Origin: CAVYUC01 sp963816685
Lineage (GTDB): Bacteria; Bacteroidota; Bacteroidia; Bacteroidales; Prolixibacteraceae
Assembly: GCA_963816685.1 (NCBI GenBank)
Contig: CAWFMB010000012.1
Location: forward strand, 62,001-126,000
Length of the DNA: 64,000 nt
Reading direction: 5' to 3'
The notes under the pieces: generated by a model
What the model was told of the DNA's origin: nothing
Database searches by the model: none
Seen by the model: the letters and a program-made list of their open reading frames with translations, nothing else
Shown here: positions 26,793 through 35,636 of the stretch, one piece after another
How positions within the stretch are numbered: the first letter of the stretch is position 1
Layout of the letters: each line of letters starts with the position of its first letter
Made by a program: the position numbers and the translations under genes

Positions 26793-27629
26793 ATGAACTT
26801 TGACTGGTCGAAATACTTTAGTGCGAAAAACCTTGAAACTTTTCTCCGGATTATTATAATCCTGATAGTTGGATTAATCATTATCTATTCGGTTGCCTGG
26901 GTGGTAAGAAAATTTCTGCCATCGCGTTGGTCGAAACAACGAAAAATGATAATCAACCGTGCGGTGGTTTATTCAGGATTTGTTACTCTGTTGTTTATTG
27001 TTATATCTGAACTTAGTATTGATCTTGCGCCAATATTTGGTGCAGCTGGTGTCATCGGAATTGTAGTTGGAATCGCTTCGCAAACCAGTATTGGAAATAT
27101 CGTCAGCGGCTTTTTCCTCGTTTCTGAAAAATCATTCGAAATTGGCGATGTTATCCGCATCGGCGATAAATCGGGTGTTGTTTACGGCATCGATTTACTT
27201 TCGATTAAAGTAAAAACATTCGACAACCTGCTTATCCGCATTCCGAATCAAACGGTTATCAGTACAGAACTGACCAACATTACCCGTTTTCCAATCCGCC
27301 GGCTCGATATTGAAATAAGTGTGGCGTATAAAGAAAACCTCGAAAGGGTGAAAACCATTCTGGAGCGTATTGCCAAAAATAACCCGCTTTGCCTTGAAGA
27401 ACCTTCACCACTCATCATTTTTAAAAATTTTGGAGACAGCGGAATCGATATCCTTCTGGGGGTTTGGTTTGAAAAAGCCAATTTTCTGAAAGTAAAAAAT
27501 TCAATTTTCATGGAAATTAAAAAGACTTTTGACGAAGAGGGAATTGAAATTCCATTCCCACATGTAACCTTGTATACAGGTGCCGAAACAAAACCGTTTC
27601 CTGTTGCCACCAAAAAAGAAAAAAGTTAA
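26793..27629 (+). CDS. mscS: MscS-family small-conductance mechanosensitive channel
   Basis: The protein has 278 residues. Three membrane helices: about 13-38, about 55-78, and the pore helix around 83-110 (GAAGVIGIVVGIASQTSIGN), followed by the MscS beta domain with FEIGDVIRIGDKSGVV and IRIPNQTVISTELTNI, and the C-terminal alpha/beta vestibule domain. It opens on membrane tension to release osmolytes. It is in an apparent operon with the DUF432 gene. Confidence 0.94.
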   Translation: MNFDWSKYFSAKNLETFLRIIIILIVGLIIIYSVAWVVRKFLPSRWSKQRKMIINRAVVYSGFVTLLFIVISELSIDLAPIFGAAGVIGIVVGIASQTSIGNIVSGFFLVSEKSFEIGDVIRIGDKSGVVYGIDLLSIKVKTFDNLLIRIPNQTVISTELTNITRFPIRRLDIEISVAYKENLERVKTILERIAKNNPLCLEEPSPLIIFKNFGDSGIDILLGVWFEKANFLKVKNSIFMEIKKTFDEEGIEIPFPHVTLYTGAETKPFPVATKKEKS

Positions 27630-27710
27630 ACGTTATTTGCCATAAGAATGCACCGGAGCTTTTTAGCCATCCTTTGAATTATCTGTGCAAATTTTCAGGA
27701 ATTCCTGCTG

Positions 27711-27910
27711 CTAGAGTTATCCCACGGCTACTTTTCATGATTTGACTGTGGGAGTTATCCCACGGCTGCTTTTTATATTTTGGTCCATGTTGTTATCCCA
27801 TGGCTTCCTTTTTCAAAAAGTGGAGGCGTGGGAGTTATCCCACGGCTTCCTTTTTCAAAAGGTGGAGCGTGGGAGTTATCCCATGGCCAACTTTTCAAGA
27901 AGTGGAGCAG
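27711..27910. repeat. Five-copy tandem repeat built on a short palindrome
   Basis: GTTATCCCA starts at 27716, 27754, 27792, 27834 and 27875 (periods 38, 38, 42 and 41). Complete copies carry GTGGGA-GTTA-TCCCAC (27748-27763 and 27828-27843), a perfect 6-bp stem with a 4-base loop, followed by GGCTTCCTTTTT-like sequence. The gap 27630-28098 has no gene; besides the array I see nothing named in it. The palindrome may act as a series of small hairpins in RNA or as protein sites. Confidence 0.9.
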
Positions 27911-28098
27911 TTTAAATAAATCTCAAGAATAAAAATACCCTCAAAATCATTTCAATAAAAAAATCCTAATTACAACAACACTCCGATGAAGCAGGGAGTT
28001 GCAAAAACAGGAGAGATATTCATCTGAAAACCATCCTTTACTGAACAATTTAATTTAAGAGTTGGTTATATTTTTTAGACACACAAAAAATTTAACCC

Positions 28099-29808
28099 AT
28101 GAAAAAGTATTATTCAGTTATTTTATTACTGGTGCTATCATTTAGCACCTTTTCAGCATACGCACAAGAGGGAGGAGTATTAATCTCCCGAAATTCCGGA
28201 AGTTTTTTTATCGCTATTACTGCGGGTATTTTACTGGCTTTCGCTTTCCAGTTTATAATAACCAATCTGGCTGTAGCGCTTGGCATTACTGCAATTGGCA
28301 ATGTCAGAAAATCCGGGAACAGCGATTCTGACAGTAGTTCCGGCTCCTCCGGTTCTACTCCAACCGGTGTTAAAATATCGACAGGAGCAGGTATTTTTAT
28401 GCTTGTAACACTTTCTGTATCCTTGTTTTTTGCAAGTCTTATTGCTGTAAAATTGAGCCTGGTTCCCGGAAATATTATTGGATTTTCGCTTGGACTAATC
28501 ATATGGGCAGGTACATTGCTGCTTGGTATTTATCTCGATTCAAAATTGATATCCACTCTTGCCGGATCATTTTTCGGACTGGTAAAAAGCACACTTTCAA
28601 CGAGTGTTTCGGCAGTCGAAAATATTTTTGGTTCAAACACTGAAAAGAAAATGAAGAAAACTGCCCGCGAAACAGTAAAAGCCATTCATGACGAAATAAG
28701 GCAGGAATACGATTTGTCAGGGGTTCAGCAAAAAATGGATGAATATGTATCGAAACTTGAGCCTCAACGATATGATGCCGATACTCTTCACGAACATTTG
28801 CAGGAACTTTTAAATGAGATAGAAATCAGGGAGCAATATACTCCTGATGATCCGGATGCCACCCGTCGCATGTTTCTGGATATCGCCGAAAAGCAAAAAG
28901 GATTATCCGGAAAGGATAAAGAAAATTTGAAAAATGCGTTTGATAAAGCCCGTGAAGCAATGAAAACAAAAGGTACCAAGGCGAACAAAGCCGCTGCTTT
29001 TGTTGATAAAATTACGCCTGGCAATGAACAACAGGGAAAAGAATACCGCCAAAAGGTAGTTCAGTTTTTAAGAGACACCAATCGTGAAGAATTGGACCCT
29101 GACAACCTGAAGGAAGATTTGGATCACATTCTGAACCATCCGACGGCTGCTCCGCAAATAATTAAGGCTCGTGTGAGCCAGTTGGACCGTTCAACACTCA
29201 AATCAGCCTTATCAAGTGATGGATTAAAAGAGGAACAGGCAGAAAAGATTGTTTCAACAGTGGAAGAAGTTATCGAAAAGATAAAAGTTACCACCGGCAG
29301 CACTGCTTCCAGGGCAAGTGAAACCGGTCAGGATGTAAAGCACCAATCGCGGGAAATGCTTGATGAAAACAAAGTGAAAGCCGAAATGGCAATCCGCAAC
29401 TGGTTTGACAGAATGAACCAGCCGGAGTTACAATACGAACGGCTTAAAATGGACGTTGAGCGCATGATGGATGATCCAAAAGCCGCACCTCATGTGTTGA
29501 AAAAACGCCTCAGCAAACTTGATCGCGAATCACTTATTGCGCTGCTAAGCAACAATAAACGAATAAGCCATCAACAGGCAGAAAAAGCAGTAATTAAATT
29601 GGAAGAAGCCAGGGACAATGTTATCCGTAAAATAGATGAGGTTGAAAATGAAGTTAAATTGCGTTTGAAACAAGCCCGGCAGGAAACACTTAAACAGGTT
29701 GAGGCGACGCGAAAAACCGCAGCAGCATTGGCATGGTGGGTTTTAATTGCCGCAGTTGTATCCGGCGGTGCATCCGTTCTGGGTGGCATTTTAGCGTTTA
29801 CATTTTAA
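28099..29808 (+). CDS. Unfamiliar membrane protein with duplicated helical module
   Basis: The protein has 569 residues. A signal-like start (1-22, ending SAYAQ) is followed by membrane segments near 33-60, 97-117 and 122-147, a Ser/Gly linker between the first two, and a last membrane segment at about 543-567 (WWVLIAAVVSGGASVLGGIL). The long middle part is highly charged and helical. A module appears twice, from about 328 and from about 440: EELDPDNLKEDLDHILNHP and PELQYERLKMDVERMMDDP, each continuing with K-R-S-LDR-L-LLS and QAEK-V-E, and a weaker copy begins near 218. I do not recognise a named family. It is monocistronic, with its own bidirectional terminator. Confidence 0.8.
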   Translation: MKKYYSVILLLVLSFSTFSAYAQEGGVLISRNSGSFFIAITAGILLAFAFQFIITNLAVALGITAIGNVRKSGNSDSDSSSGSSGSTPTGVKISTGAGIFMLVTLSVSLFFASLIAVKLSLVPGNIIGFSLGLIIWAGTLLLGIYLDSKLISTLAGSFFGLVKSTLSTSVSAVENIFGSNTEKKMKKTARETVKAIHDEIRQEYDLSGVQQKMDEYVSKLEPQRYDADTLHEHLQELLNEIEIREQYTPDDPDATRRMFLDIAEKQKGLSGKDKENLKNAFDKAREAMKTKGTKANKAAAFVDKITPGNEQQGKEYRQKVVQFLRDTNREELDPDNLKEDLDHILNHPTAAPQIIKARVSQLDRSTLKSALSSDGLKEEQAEKIVSTVEEVIEKIKVTTGSTASRASETGQDVKHQSREMLDENKVKAEMAIRNWFDRMNQPELQYERLKMDVERMMDDPKAAPHVLKKRLSKLDRESLIALLSNNKRISHQQAEKAVIKLEEARDNVIRKIDEVENEVKLRLKQARQETLKQVEATRKTAAALAWWVLIAAVVSGGASVLGGILAFTF

Positions 29809-29831
29809 TACATTCGATCTTTATATAAATC

Positions 29832-29873
29832 AAGAGGCCATTTCACTGCAACGGTGAAATGGCCTCTTTTTAT
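29832..29873. terminator. Bidirectional terminator between the membrane protein and dcp
   Basis: A perfect 15-bp stem (29832-29846 with 29854-29868), 7-base loop, with AA before and TTTTT after, serving both convergent genes. Confidence 0.9.
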
Positions 29874-29890
29874 ATTCGTTGATATTCGAT

Positions 29891-32008
29891 CTACATCAAT
29901 CCCCGTTTTTTAAGCAACGGTTCAATCGAAGGTTCTTTTCCACGGAATTTCAGGTAAATCTTCATTCCTTCATCAGAGCCTGATTTGGCTAACAACTCCC
30001 TGAATTTTGCTGCAGTTTCCTTATCGAAAAGATCGCCTTTTTCCTTGAAAGCATTAAACGCATCGGTATCGAGCACAGCCGCCCAAATATACACATAGTA
30101 TCCGGCAGAATATCCACCGTCAAAAATATGCGAAAAGTATGTACTCCGATAGCGTGGAATAAATTCAGGAATCAACCCGATTTTGTCCATCGCATCTTTT
30201 TCAAACTGGCGCACATCTTTAACATCAGGATTTTGAACAGTATGGAAATCCATGTCGAGCAATGCAGCTGCTACATATTCGCCGGTGATAAAACCCTGGT
30301 TGAAAGTTCCGCTTTTCACCAGTTTCTGAATCAGTTCATTGGGAATGGGTTCGCCGGTTTTGTAGTGGAGGGCATATACTTTCATCACTTCCGGTTCGGC
30401 AGCCCAGTTTTCCATAACCTGCGACGGTAGTTCAACAAAATCACGTGGTACACTGCCGGCTGTCCTGTCATAAGGTCCGTCAGTAAAAAGTCCATGCAAT
30501 GCGTGTCCAAATTCGTGAAACAGTGTGGAAACCTCATCGAAACTCAGCAAAGCCGGAGTATCTCCGGCCGGGCGGGTAAAATTCATTACAATCGTTCCGA
30601 TTCGCGGTATTCGTTTGCCATCGCGGTACGAAGCACTGCGAAATCCTGTCGACCACGCTCCCACCCGTTTTCCGTCGCGTGGATGAAAATCCATATACAA
30701 CACACCTAGGTGCGAACCATCAGCTTCCTGCACTTCATAAACTTCGGCTTCATCGTTATAAACCGGCAGGTCATCGCGCTGAATAAATTTCAATCCGTAG
30801 AGACTTTCAGCCACATAAAAAATTCCCTTTTTAGCATTGTCGAGACTGAAATATGGTTTTACTTCCGCCTCATCCAAATCAAATTTTTGTTTGCGCAACT
30901 TTTCATTATAATACCACCAATCCCACGATTGCAGCTTAAAATCACCACCTTCCTTATCGATAATTGCCTGCATCTCCTTCACATCCTGTTTGGCCATTTT
31001 AAGCGCCGGATTCCAGAGTTTCATCAGGAAACCATAAACTGCTTCAGGAGTTTTGGCCATATTTACATCGATAATGTATTCAGCATGATTGTTAAAACCA
31101 AGTAATTTCGCCCGTTCATCGCGGAGTTCCACCATCTTTTTAATGATTTCCTTGTTGTCGGATTCATTATCGTTGTCGCCGCGCATAAAGTACCCGCTGT
31201 ACAGTTTTTCGCGCAAATCCCGATTATCGGCATACTGCAAGAAGGGAAGAATACTTGGCTTAGCCAGTGTGAACACCCATTTTCCCTCTTCCCCAAACTT
31301 TTTGGCATCGGCAGCTGCACGGGCAATTACATCATCCGGCAAACCAGCAAGATTTTTTTCATTATCGATAGTCAGTCTGAAATTTTTGTTTGTTTCAGCA
31401 AGCAGGTTTTCTCCAAACTGCAGGCTCAGCTTCGAAAGCTCTTCATTTAATGCTTTCAGCTTTTCCTGATTCTGAGGGGAAAGATTAGCGCCATTTCGCA
31501 CAAAATCCTGGTAATATTTTTCGGTAACCCGAAGTTGTTCGGCATCCAGTCCCAAATCATTGCGTTTATCATAAACTGCTTTAATTTTTTTGAACAATTC
31601 CGGATTCATGGAAATATTATCACGATGCCTTGTCAGCATTGGAGTAACCTCACGATCTATCTCCTGCATTTTATCGTTTGTGTTGGCCGAAGTCAATGGC
31701 GAAAAGACTCCCCTGACTTTGTCGAGCAACACTCCCGATTTATCCAGTACAAGAATTGTATTTTCAAAAGATGGTTCATCGGGATTGGCAACAATTTGTT
31801 CAATCTCCGCTTCCTGTTGTTTAATACCTTCCGCAAATGCCGGCAGGTAATGTTCTTCTTTTATTTCATCAAATGGCGGCACCCCAAAAGGGGTTGTCCA
31901 CTCTTTAAAAAACGGATTTTCCATATTTTCTGTGGTTGCTTTCTTTTGATTTTGGCATGAATAAAATGTAACACCAAACACAATAATTACAAATAAAATA
32001 GTTCTCAT
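29891..32008 (-). CDS. dcp: M3-family peptidyl-dipeptidase, lipoprotein
   Basis: The protein has 705 residues. It starts with a lipoprotein signal (FGVTFYSC, Cys18), so it is attached to the membrane on the periplasmic side. The zinc motif HEFGHALHGLF lies in FDEVSTLFHEFGHAL, with the downstream Glu ligand in the following DFVELPSQVMENW segment, and a C-terminal FSHIFDGGYSAGYYVYIWA is typical of Dcp/oligopeptidase A. Dcp removes dipeptides from C-termini, so this likely degrades periplasmic peptides for uptake. No partner transporter is adjacent. Confidence 0.95.
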   Translation of the reverse strand: MRTILFVIIVFGVTFYSCQNQKKATTENMENPFFKEWTTPFGVPPFDEIKEEHYLPAFAEGIKQQEAEIEQIVANPDEPSFENTILVLDKSGVLLDKVRGVFSPLTSANTNDKMQEIDREVTPMLTRHRDNISMNPELFKKIKAVYDKRNDLGLDAEQLRVTEKYYQDFVRNGANLSPQNQEKLKALNEELSKLSLQFGENLLAETNKNFRLTIDNEKNLAGLPDDVIARAAADAKKFGEEGKWVFTLAKPSILPFLQYADNRDLREKLYSGYFMRGDNDNESDNKEIIKKMVELRDERAKLLGFNNHAEYIIDVNMAKTPEAVYGFLMKLWNPALKMAKQDVKEMQAIIDKEGGDFKLQSWDWWYYNEKLRKQKFDLDEAEVKPYFSLDNAKKGIFYVAESLYGLKFIQRDDLPVYNDEAEVYEVQEADGSHLGVLYMDFHPRDGKRVGAWSTGFRSASYRDGKRIPRIGTIVMNFTRPAGDTPALLSFDEVSTLFHEFGHALHGLFTDGPYDRTAGSVPRDFVELPSQVMENWAAEPEVMKVYALHYKTGEPIPNELIQKLVKSGTFNQGFITGEYVAAALLDMDFHTVQNPDVKDVRQFEKDAMDKIGLIPEFIPRYRSTYFSHIFDGGYSAGYYVYIWAAVLDTDAFNAFKEKGDLFDKETAAKFRELLAKSGSDEGMKIYLKFRGKEPSIEPLLKKRGLM

Positions 32009-32254
32009 TTTCGATCTGGTTTTTATGAATTGAAATTTGGGCCGTAATATATAGATTTTAAAATTATTGATAAATGATTTTTCCTTCAGGTCAAGGATTA
32101 TTGTTTAGCAAACCAATTGGCAAACGCCATTTTTTTTTATTTTTGAATGAAACTAAATCTGATAATCGATGAAACATCCCGGGAGTTACCTTAATAAATA
32201 TCTGATTTTCTTATCTTCCATTTTTACAGAAATTAAAATTAAATCCATATAGCA

Positions 32255-33667
32255 ATGAAAAAATCTGAGAAAGTATTAAAAAACAGTGATTCTAAAACCG
32301 GATTCAACCGCAGGGATTTTCTGCAAAAAACAGCAATGGGAGGTTTGGGAATTGCATTTCTTGCCAAATCGAACGACGTTGCTGCAAGTGTTGAATATTC
32401 AACCCAAAACGTAAGAAGAAGTTCAGCCCCAACCGATTTAAAAATTACAGACCTTCGGGTAGCTCACACAACTGATGGCCCGATTTTAAAAATGTACACC
32501 AACCAGGACATTTACGGACTGGGCGAAGTGCGTGATATTGCCGATCCTCGTTATGCGCTGATGCTGAAAAGCAGGTTGCTGGGGCTAAATCCTTGCAATG
32601 TGGAACAGGTTTTTAAATCCATCAAGCAATTTGGCGATCACGGACGACAGGGCGGCGGAGTTTCAGGTGTTGAAATGTGCCTCTGGGATTTGGCCGGAAA
32701 AGCTTACGGTGTGCCGGCCTACCAGTTGCTGGGCGGCAAATTCCGCGATAAAATCAGAATTTATGCCGACACACCTTCTTCAAAGGACCCGGAAGTTTAT
32801 GCAAAAAGAATGCGCTCGAGAATCGAAAAAGGATTCACCTTCCTAAAAATGGATTTTGGAATTGGATTAATAAAAGATATACCCGGAGCATTAATTGGTG
32901 AAGGTTTCTGGAGCGGCCAAAGTGAATGGGACCAGAGTAAACCGGGAAATCTCAGCAATACAAAACATCCGTTTACAAGAATTCAGATTACGGATTTGGG
33001 CCTCGAAAAAATGGTTGACTACGTGGCAAAAGTAAGGGAAATTGTAGGCTACGAAATCCCTATGGCTGCCGACCATTTTGGTCATTTTGATACAAACACT
33101 GCCATCCGTCTCGGAAACGCCGTTGAAAAATACCAGCTTGCATGGCTCGAAGATTTGGTGCCCTGGATATATACTGAAAAATGGAAAGAAATAACGCAAA
33201 ACATCAATACGCCAACACTCACCGGTGAAGATATTTTTGGCAAGGAAGCATTCATTAACCTCATCGATAATCATGCGGTTGACATGGTGCATCCGGATTT
33301 GGCATCAGCCGGAGGCTTGCTCGAAACAAAAAAAATAGGCGATTATGCTGAAGAACGAGGAATTGCAATGGCGATGCATTTTGCCGGAACTCCGGTTTCT
33401 TTTATGGCAAATATCCACTGCGCAGCCGCTACACAGAATTTTGTGGCGCTTGAACATCATGATGTTGACACACCTTACTGGGAAGATTATGTTACCGGAC
33501 AGAAACCAATCCTGGTAGATGGATTTGTCGCCGTTCCTGAAGCACCGGGACTGGGTATCGATTTAAATGAAGAAGTGGTAAAAGAACATCTTAAAGAAGG
33601 GGAAAAGCTTTTTGCTCCAACCGACGAATGGAACGAACGGAATTCATGGGATCGCCAGTGGAGTTAA
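32255..33667 (+). CDS. Exported (Tat) mandelate racemase/muconate lactonizing-type enolase-superfamily enzyme
   Basis: The protein has 470 residues. The N-terminus has a twin-arginine motif (FNRRDFLQKTAMGGLGIAFL), so it is folded before export. The enolase-superfamily capping domain and barrel follow: GVEMCLWDLAGKAYGVPAYQ, LGGKFRDKIRIYAD, FLKMDFGIG with the Lys of the active-site strand, then metal ligands in AADHFGHFD, WLEDLVPW and TGEDIFGKE, and a late His in MAMHFAGTP. The reaction is probably dehydration or racemisation of a sugar acid or related acid; the substrate is not assignable. It is followed by a BASS transporter and a secreted RraA-like gene on the same strand. Confidence 0.9.
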   Translation: MKKSEKVLKNSDSKTGFNRRDFLQKTAMGGLGIAFLAKSNDVAASVEYSTQNVRRSSAPTDLKITDLRVAHTTDGPILKMYTNQDIYGLGEVRDIADPRYALMLKSRLLGLNPCNVEQVFKSIKQFGDHGRQGGGVSGVEMCLWDLAGKAYGVPAYQLLGGKFRDKIRIYADTPSSKDPEVYAKRMRSRIEKGFTFLKMDFGIGLIKDIPGALIGEGFWSGQSEWDQSKPGNLSNTKHPFTRIQITDLGLEKMVDYVAKVREIVGYEIPMAADHFGHFDTNTAIRLGNAVEKYQLAWLEDLVPWIYTEKWKEITQNINTPTLTGEDIFGKEAFINLIDNHAVDMVHPDLASAGGLLETKKIGDYAEERGIAMAMHFAGTPVSFMANIHCAAATQNFVALEHHDVDTPYWEDYVTGQKPILVDGFVAVPEAPGLGIDLNEEVVKEHLKEGEKLFAPTDEWNERNSWDRQWS

Positions 33668-33682
33668 TAAAAAATGGATATG

Positions 33683-33722
33683 AGACACCAGAATAAAAAA
33701 GATTACGAATTGTCTGGTGTCT
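33683..33722 (+). other. Hairpin between the enolase-type and BASS genes
   Basis: AGACACCAGA (33683-33692) pairs perfectly with TCTGGTGTCT (33713-33722) around a 20-base loop. No T-run follows, so an mRNA stability or processing hairpin is more likely than a terminator. Confidence 0.5.
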
Positions 33723-33745
33723 GAAATTAAAAGCCGATTTTAATT

Positions 33746-35074
33746 GTGAAACAAAAAACAATTTATCAGGGACTCATTTTCCTGTCTGTACTCTTTTTTA
33801 TCCTGTTTGCCATCCTCCATTTTACAGGAAGAACAGTGTTTACCGGTCCTTTACTGATACTTGGATTTATTGTGCTGGCAACAAGTTTCAGGGGTTTTGA
33901 AAAGCTGAAAGGATTTTCATATTCTCTCTGGATTGCAGCGGCCGTAGCCGTTTCCATGTATTATCCCAAATATTTTCTTTCAATAGGAGATTTCGAGTTG
34001 AAGTTGCTGATTATACCACTGCTACAAATCATCATGTTTGGCATGGGTTCGCAAATGAGCCTGAACGATTTTGCAGGGGTGATTAAAATGCCTAAAGGAG
34101 TAATCGCCGGAATTATTTGCCAGTTCACCATTATGCCTGTTGTAGGAATAACTGTTGCAACTGTGTTTGGTTTTCCACCGGAAATTGCTGCCGGAATCGT
34201 GCTTGTAGGTTCATCTCCCAGCGGACTTGCATCAAATGTAATGTCATTTATTGCAAAAGCCAACCTGGCACTGTCGGTAACGCTTACTGCCTTTGCCACT
34301 TTACTTTCGCCGCTGTTAACGCCATTCCTGATGAAAACACTGGCTGGTCAAATGGTGGAGGTGGATTTCTGGAACATGATGATCGGCATTTTCAATATGG
34401 TTATTTTACCGATAGTTGCTGGCTTAATCTTTAATATCTTTTCGCTGACAAAAGTTTCACTTAAAAATAAAATCATTCAGTTGATAAGTTATTTTCTGAT
34501 TATTTTACTGAAAAACTACATCTCATTCCAAACCACCGGAACTGAAATTGGAGGATTTATTTCAGGGGTTGGAAATGATGTATTGTGGTTTATGGTACTG
34601 CCGGTTGCAGGTGCTTACATGTTTAAATTTTTGGCAAAAGGCAACAAAGAGTGGCTGAACAAGATGCTTGCATTTATTTCTATGCTGGGAATTGGTATAA
34701 TCATCACCATCATTACCGCCGCCGGCCGGGAAAGTTTGCTCGAGGTAGGACTATTACTCATTTTAGCCAGTTTCCTTCAAAATATGTTTGGCTACAGTTT
34801 GGGATACAGCATTTCGCGATTTGTGCTGCGAATGAAAGAACAGGATTGCCGTACCATTGCCCTTGAAGTGGGCATGCAAAACGGCGGTCTGGCATCGGGT
34901 CTGGCACTGCAAATGGGCAAGGTAGCCACTGTTGGTTTGGCGCCAGCCGTTTTTGGCCCGATGATGAACATTACCGGTTCGTCACTGGCAACCTGGTGGA
35001 GGAACAAACCAACCAACGATGAGCAGGATGAAGAAATAATGGAAAAAAGAATAGAAAATGAAAGAATAACTTAA
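33746..35074 (+). CDS. Bile acid:sodium symporter (BASS) family transporter
   Basis: The protein has 442 residues, starting at GTG 33746. About ten or more membrane segments are seen. The BASS core is clear: FGMGSQMSLNDFAGVIKMPK, GIICQFTIMPVVG, VLVGSSPSGLASNVMSFIAKAN (crossover region), and the second-half ALEVGMQNGGLASGLALQMG. Members of this fold move organic acids with sodium, not only bile acids. The position between the enolase-type enzyme and the RraA-like protein suggests uptake of the acid they act on. The last 30 residues are an acidic cytoplasmic tail (NDEQDEEIMEKRIENE). Confidence 0.9.
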   Translation: MKQKTIYQGLIFLSVLFFILFAILHFTGRTVFTGPLLILGFIVLATSFRGFEKLKGFSYSLWIAAAVAVSMYYPKYFLSIGDFELKLLIIPLLQIIMFGMGSQMSLNDFAGVIKMPKGVIAGIICQFTIMPVVGITVATVFGFPPEIAAGIVLVGSSPSGLASNVMSFIAKANLALSVTLTAFATLLSPLLTPFLMKTLAGQMVEVDFWNMMIGIFNMVILPIVAGLIFNIFSLTKVSLKNKIIQLISYFLIILLKNYISFQTTGTEIGGFISGVGNDVLWFMVLPVAGAYMFKFLAKGNKEWLNKMLAFISMLGIGIIITIITAAGRESLLEVGLLLILASFLQNMFGYSLGYSISRFVLRMKEQDCRTIALEVGMQNGGLASGLALQMGKVATVGLAPAVFGPMMNITGSSLATWWRNKPTNDEQDEEIMEKRIENERIT

Positions 35075-35099
35075 TTTAGTTAGTTAGAGCAGTATCCCG

Positions 35100-35575
35100 G
35101 CAAGGAAAACGTTCCAACAAAAAAGCTGGTAAAATCTGAAGTACAGCTAATTGTATTTCGATGTATTGTTCACTTTTTGAGGAGAGATGCCGACAGGCAG
35201 AGGGGTAAGAGAATTAAAAACAATATTAAGATTGAATATAAATTCGAGAATACTCTCTACCCTTTTGGCTTCGCCATTTTCCCTCAAAAGGGAAAAGCGT
35301 TCTATAAAAAATTGAGTAAAAATTGAAATCTTGCAGATAGTGACATCAAAGTATTCTCCCCTTTTTGAGGGGAGATGCCGACAGGCAGAGGGGTAAAAAA
35401 ATAGATGTAACATATTTCGAAAAAAATATATAGAATAGAAATTTAGATATTGACCATTATGACCTTTCAAGGAAAAAACGTTCTAAAAGCTGGTAAAATC
35501 TGAAATACAACTAATAATATTTCGCAGCATTCTCCCCTTTTTGAGGTCAGATGCCGACAGGCAGAAGGGTACAGT
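35100..35575. repeat. Dispersed intergenic repeats, three copies of a GAGGGGAGATGCCGACAGGC-type element
   Basis: The core GATGCCGACAGGCAGA occurs near 35185, 35373 and 35549, each preceded by CCCTTTTTGAGG-like sequence and followed by GGGTA. A longer unit including AGCTGGTAAAATCTGAA and TACAxCTAAT is duplicated at about 35100-35200 and 35470-35570. CCCTCAAAAGGG near 35281 is a related palindrome. No open frame here is credible. The gap 35075-35636 holds only these repeats. The core looks like a REP-type element common in Bacteroidota. Confidence 0.85.
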
Positions 35576-35636
35576 AAATTAAATAAACAGATAAATGAAG
35601 TATCAACAGTAAAAAACAATCTTAAATAAAACAAAA

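Noticed and set aside
27711..27910. CRISPR array
   Set aside because: Although palindromic, the intervals between palindromes are themselves similar and there are no cas genes.
35147..35470. 107-codon minus-strand frame
   Set aside because: Runs through two copies of the dispersed repeat and has no conserved pattern.
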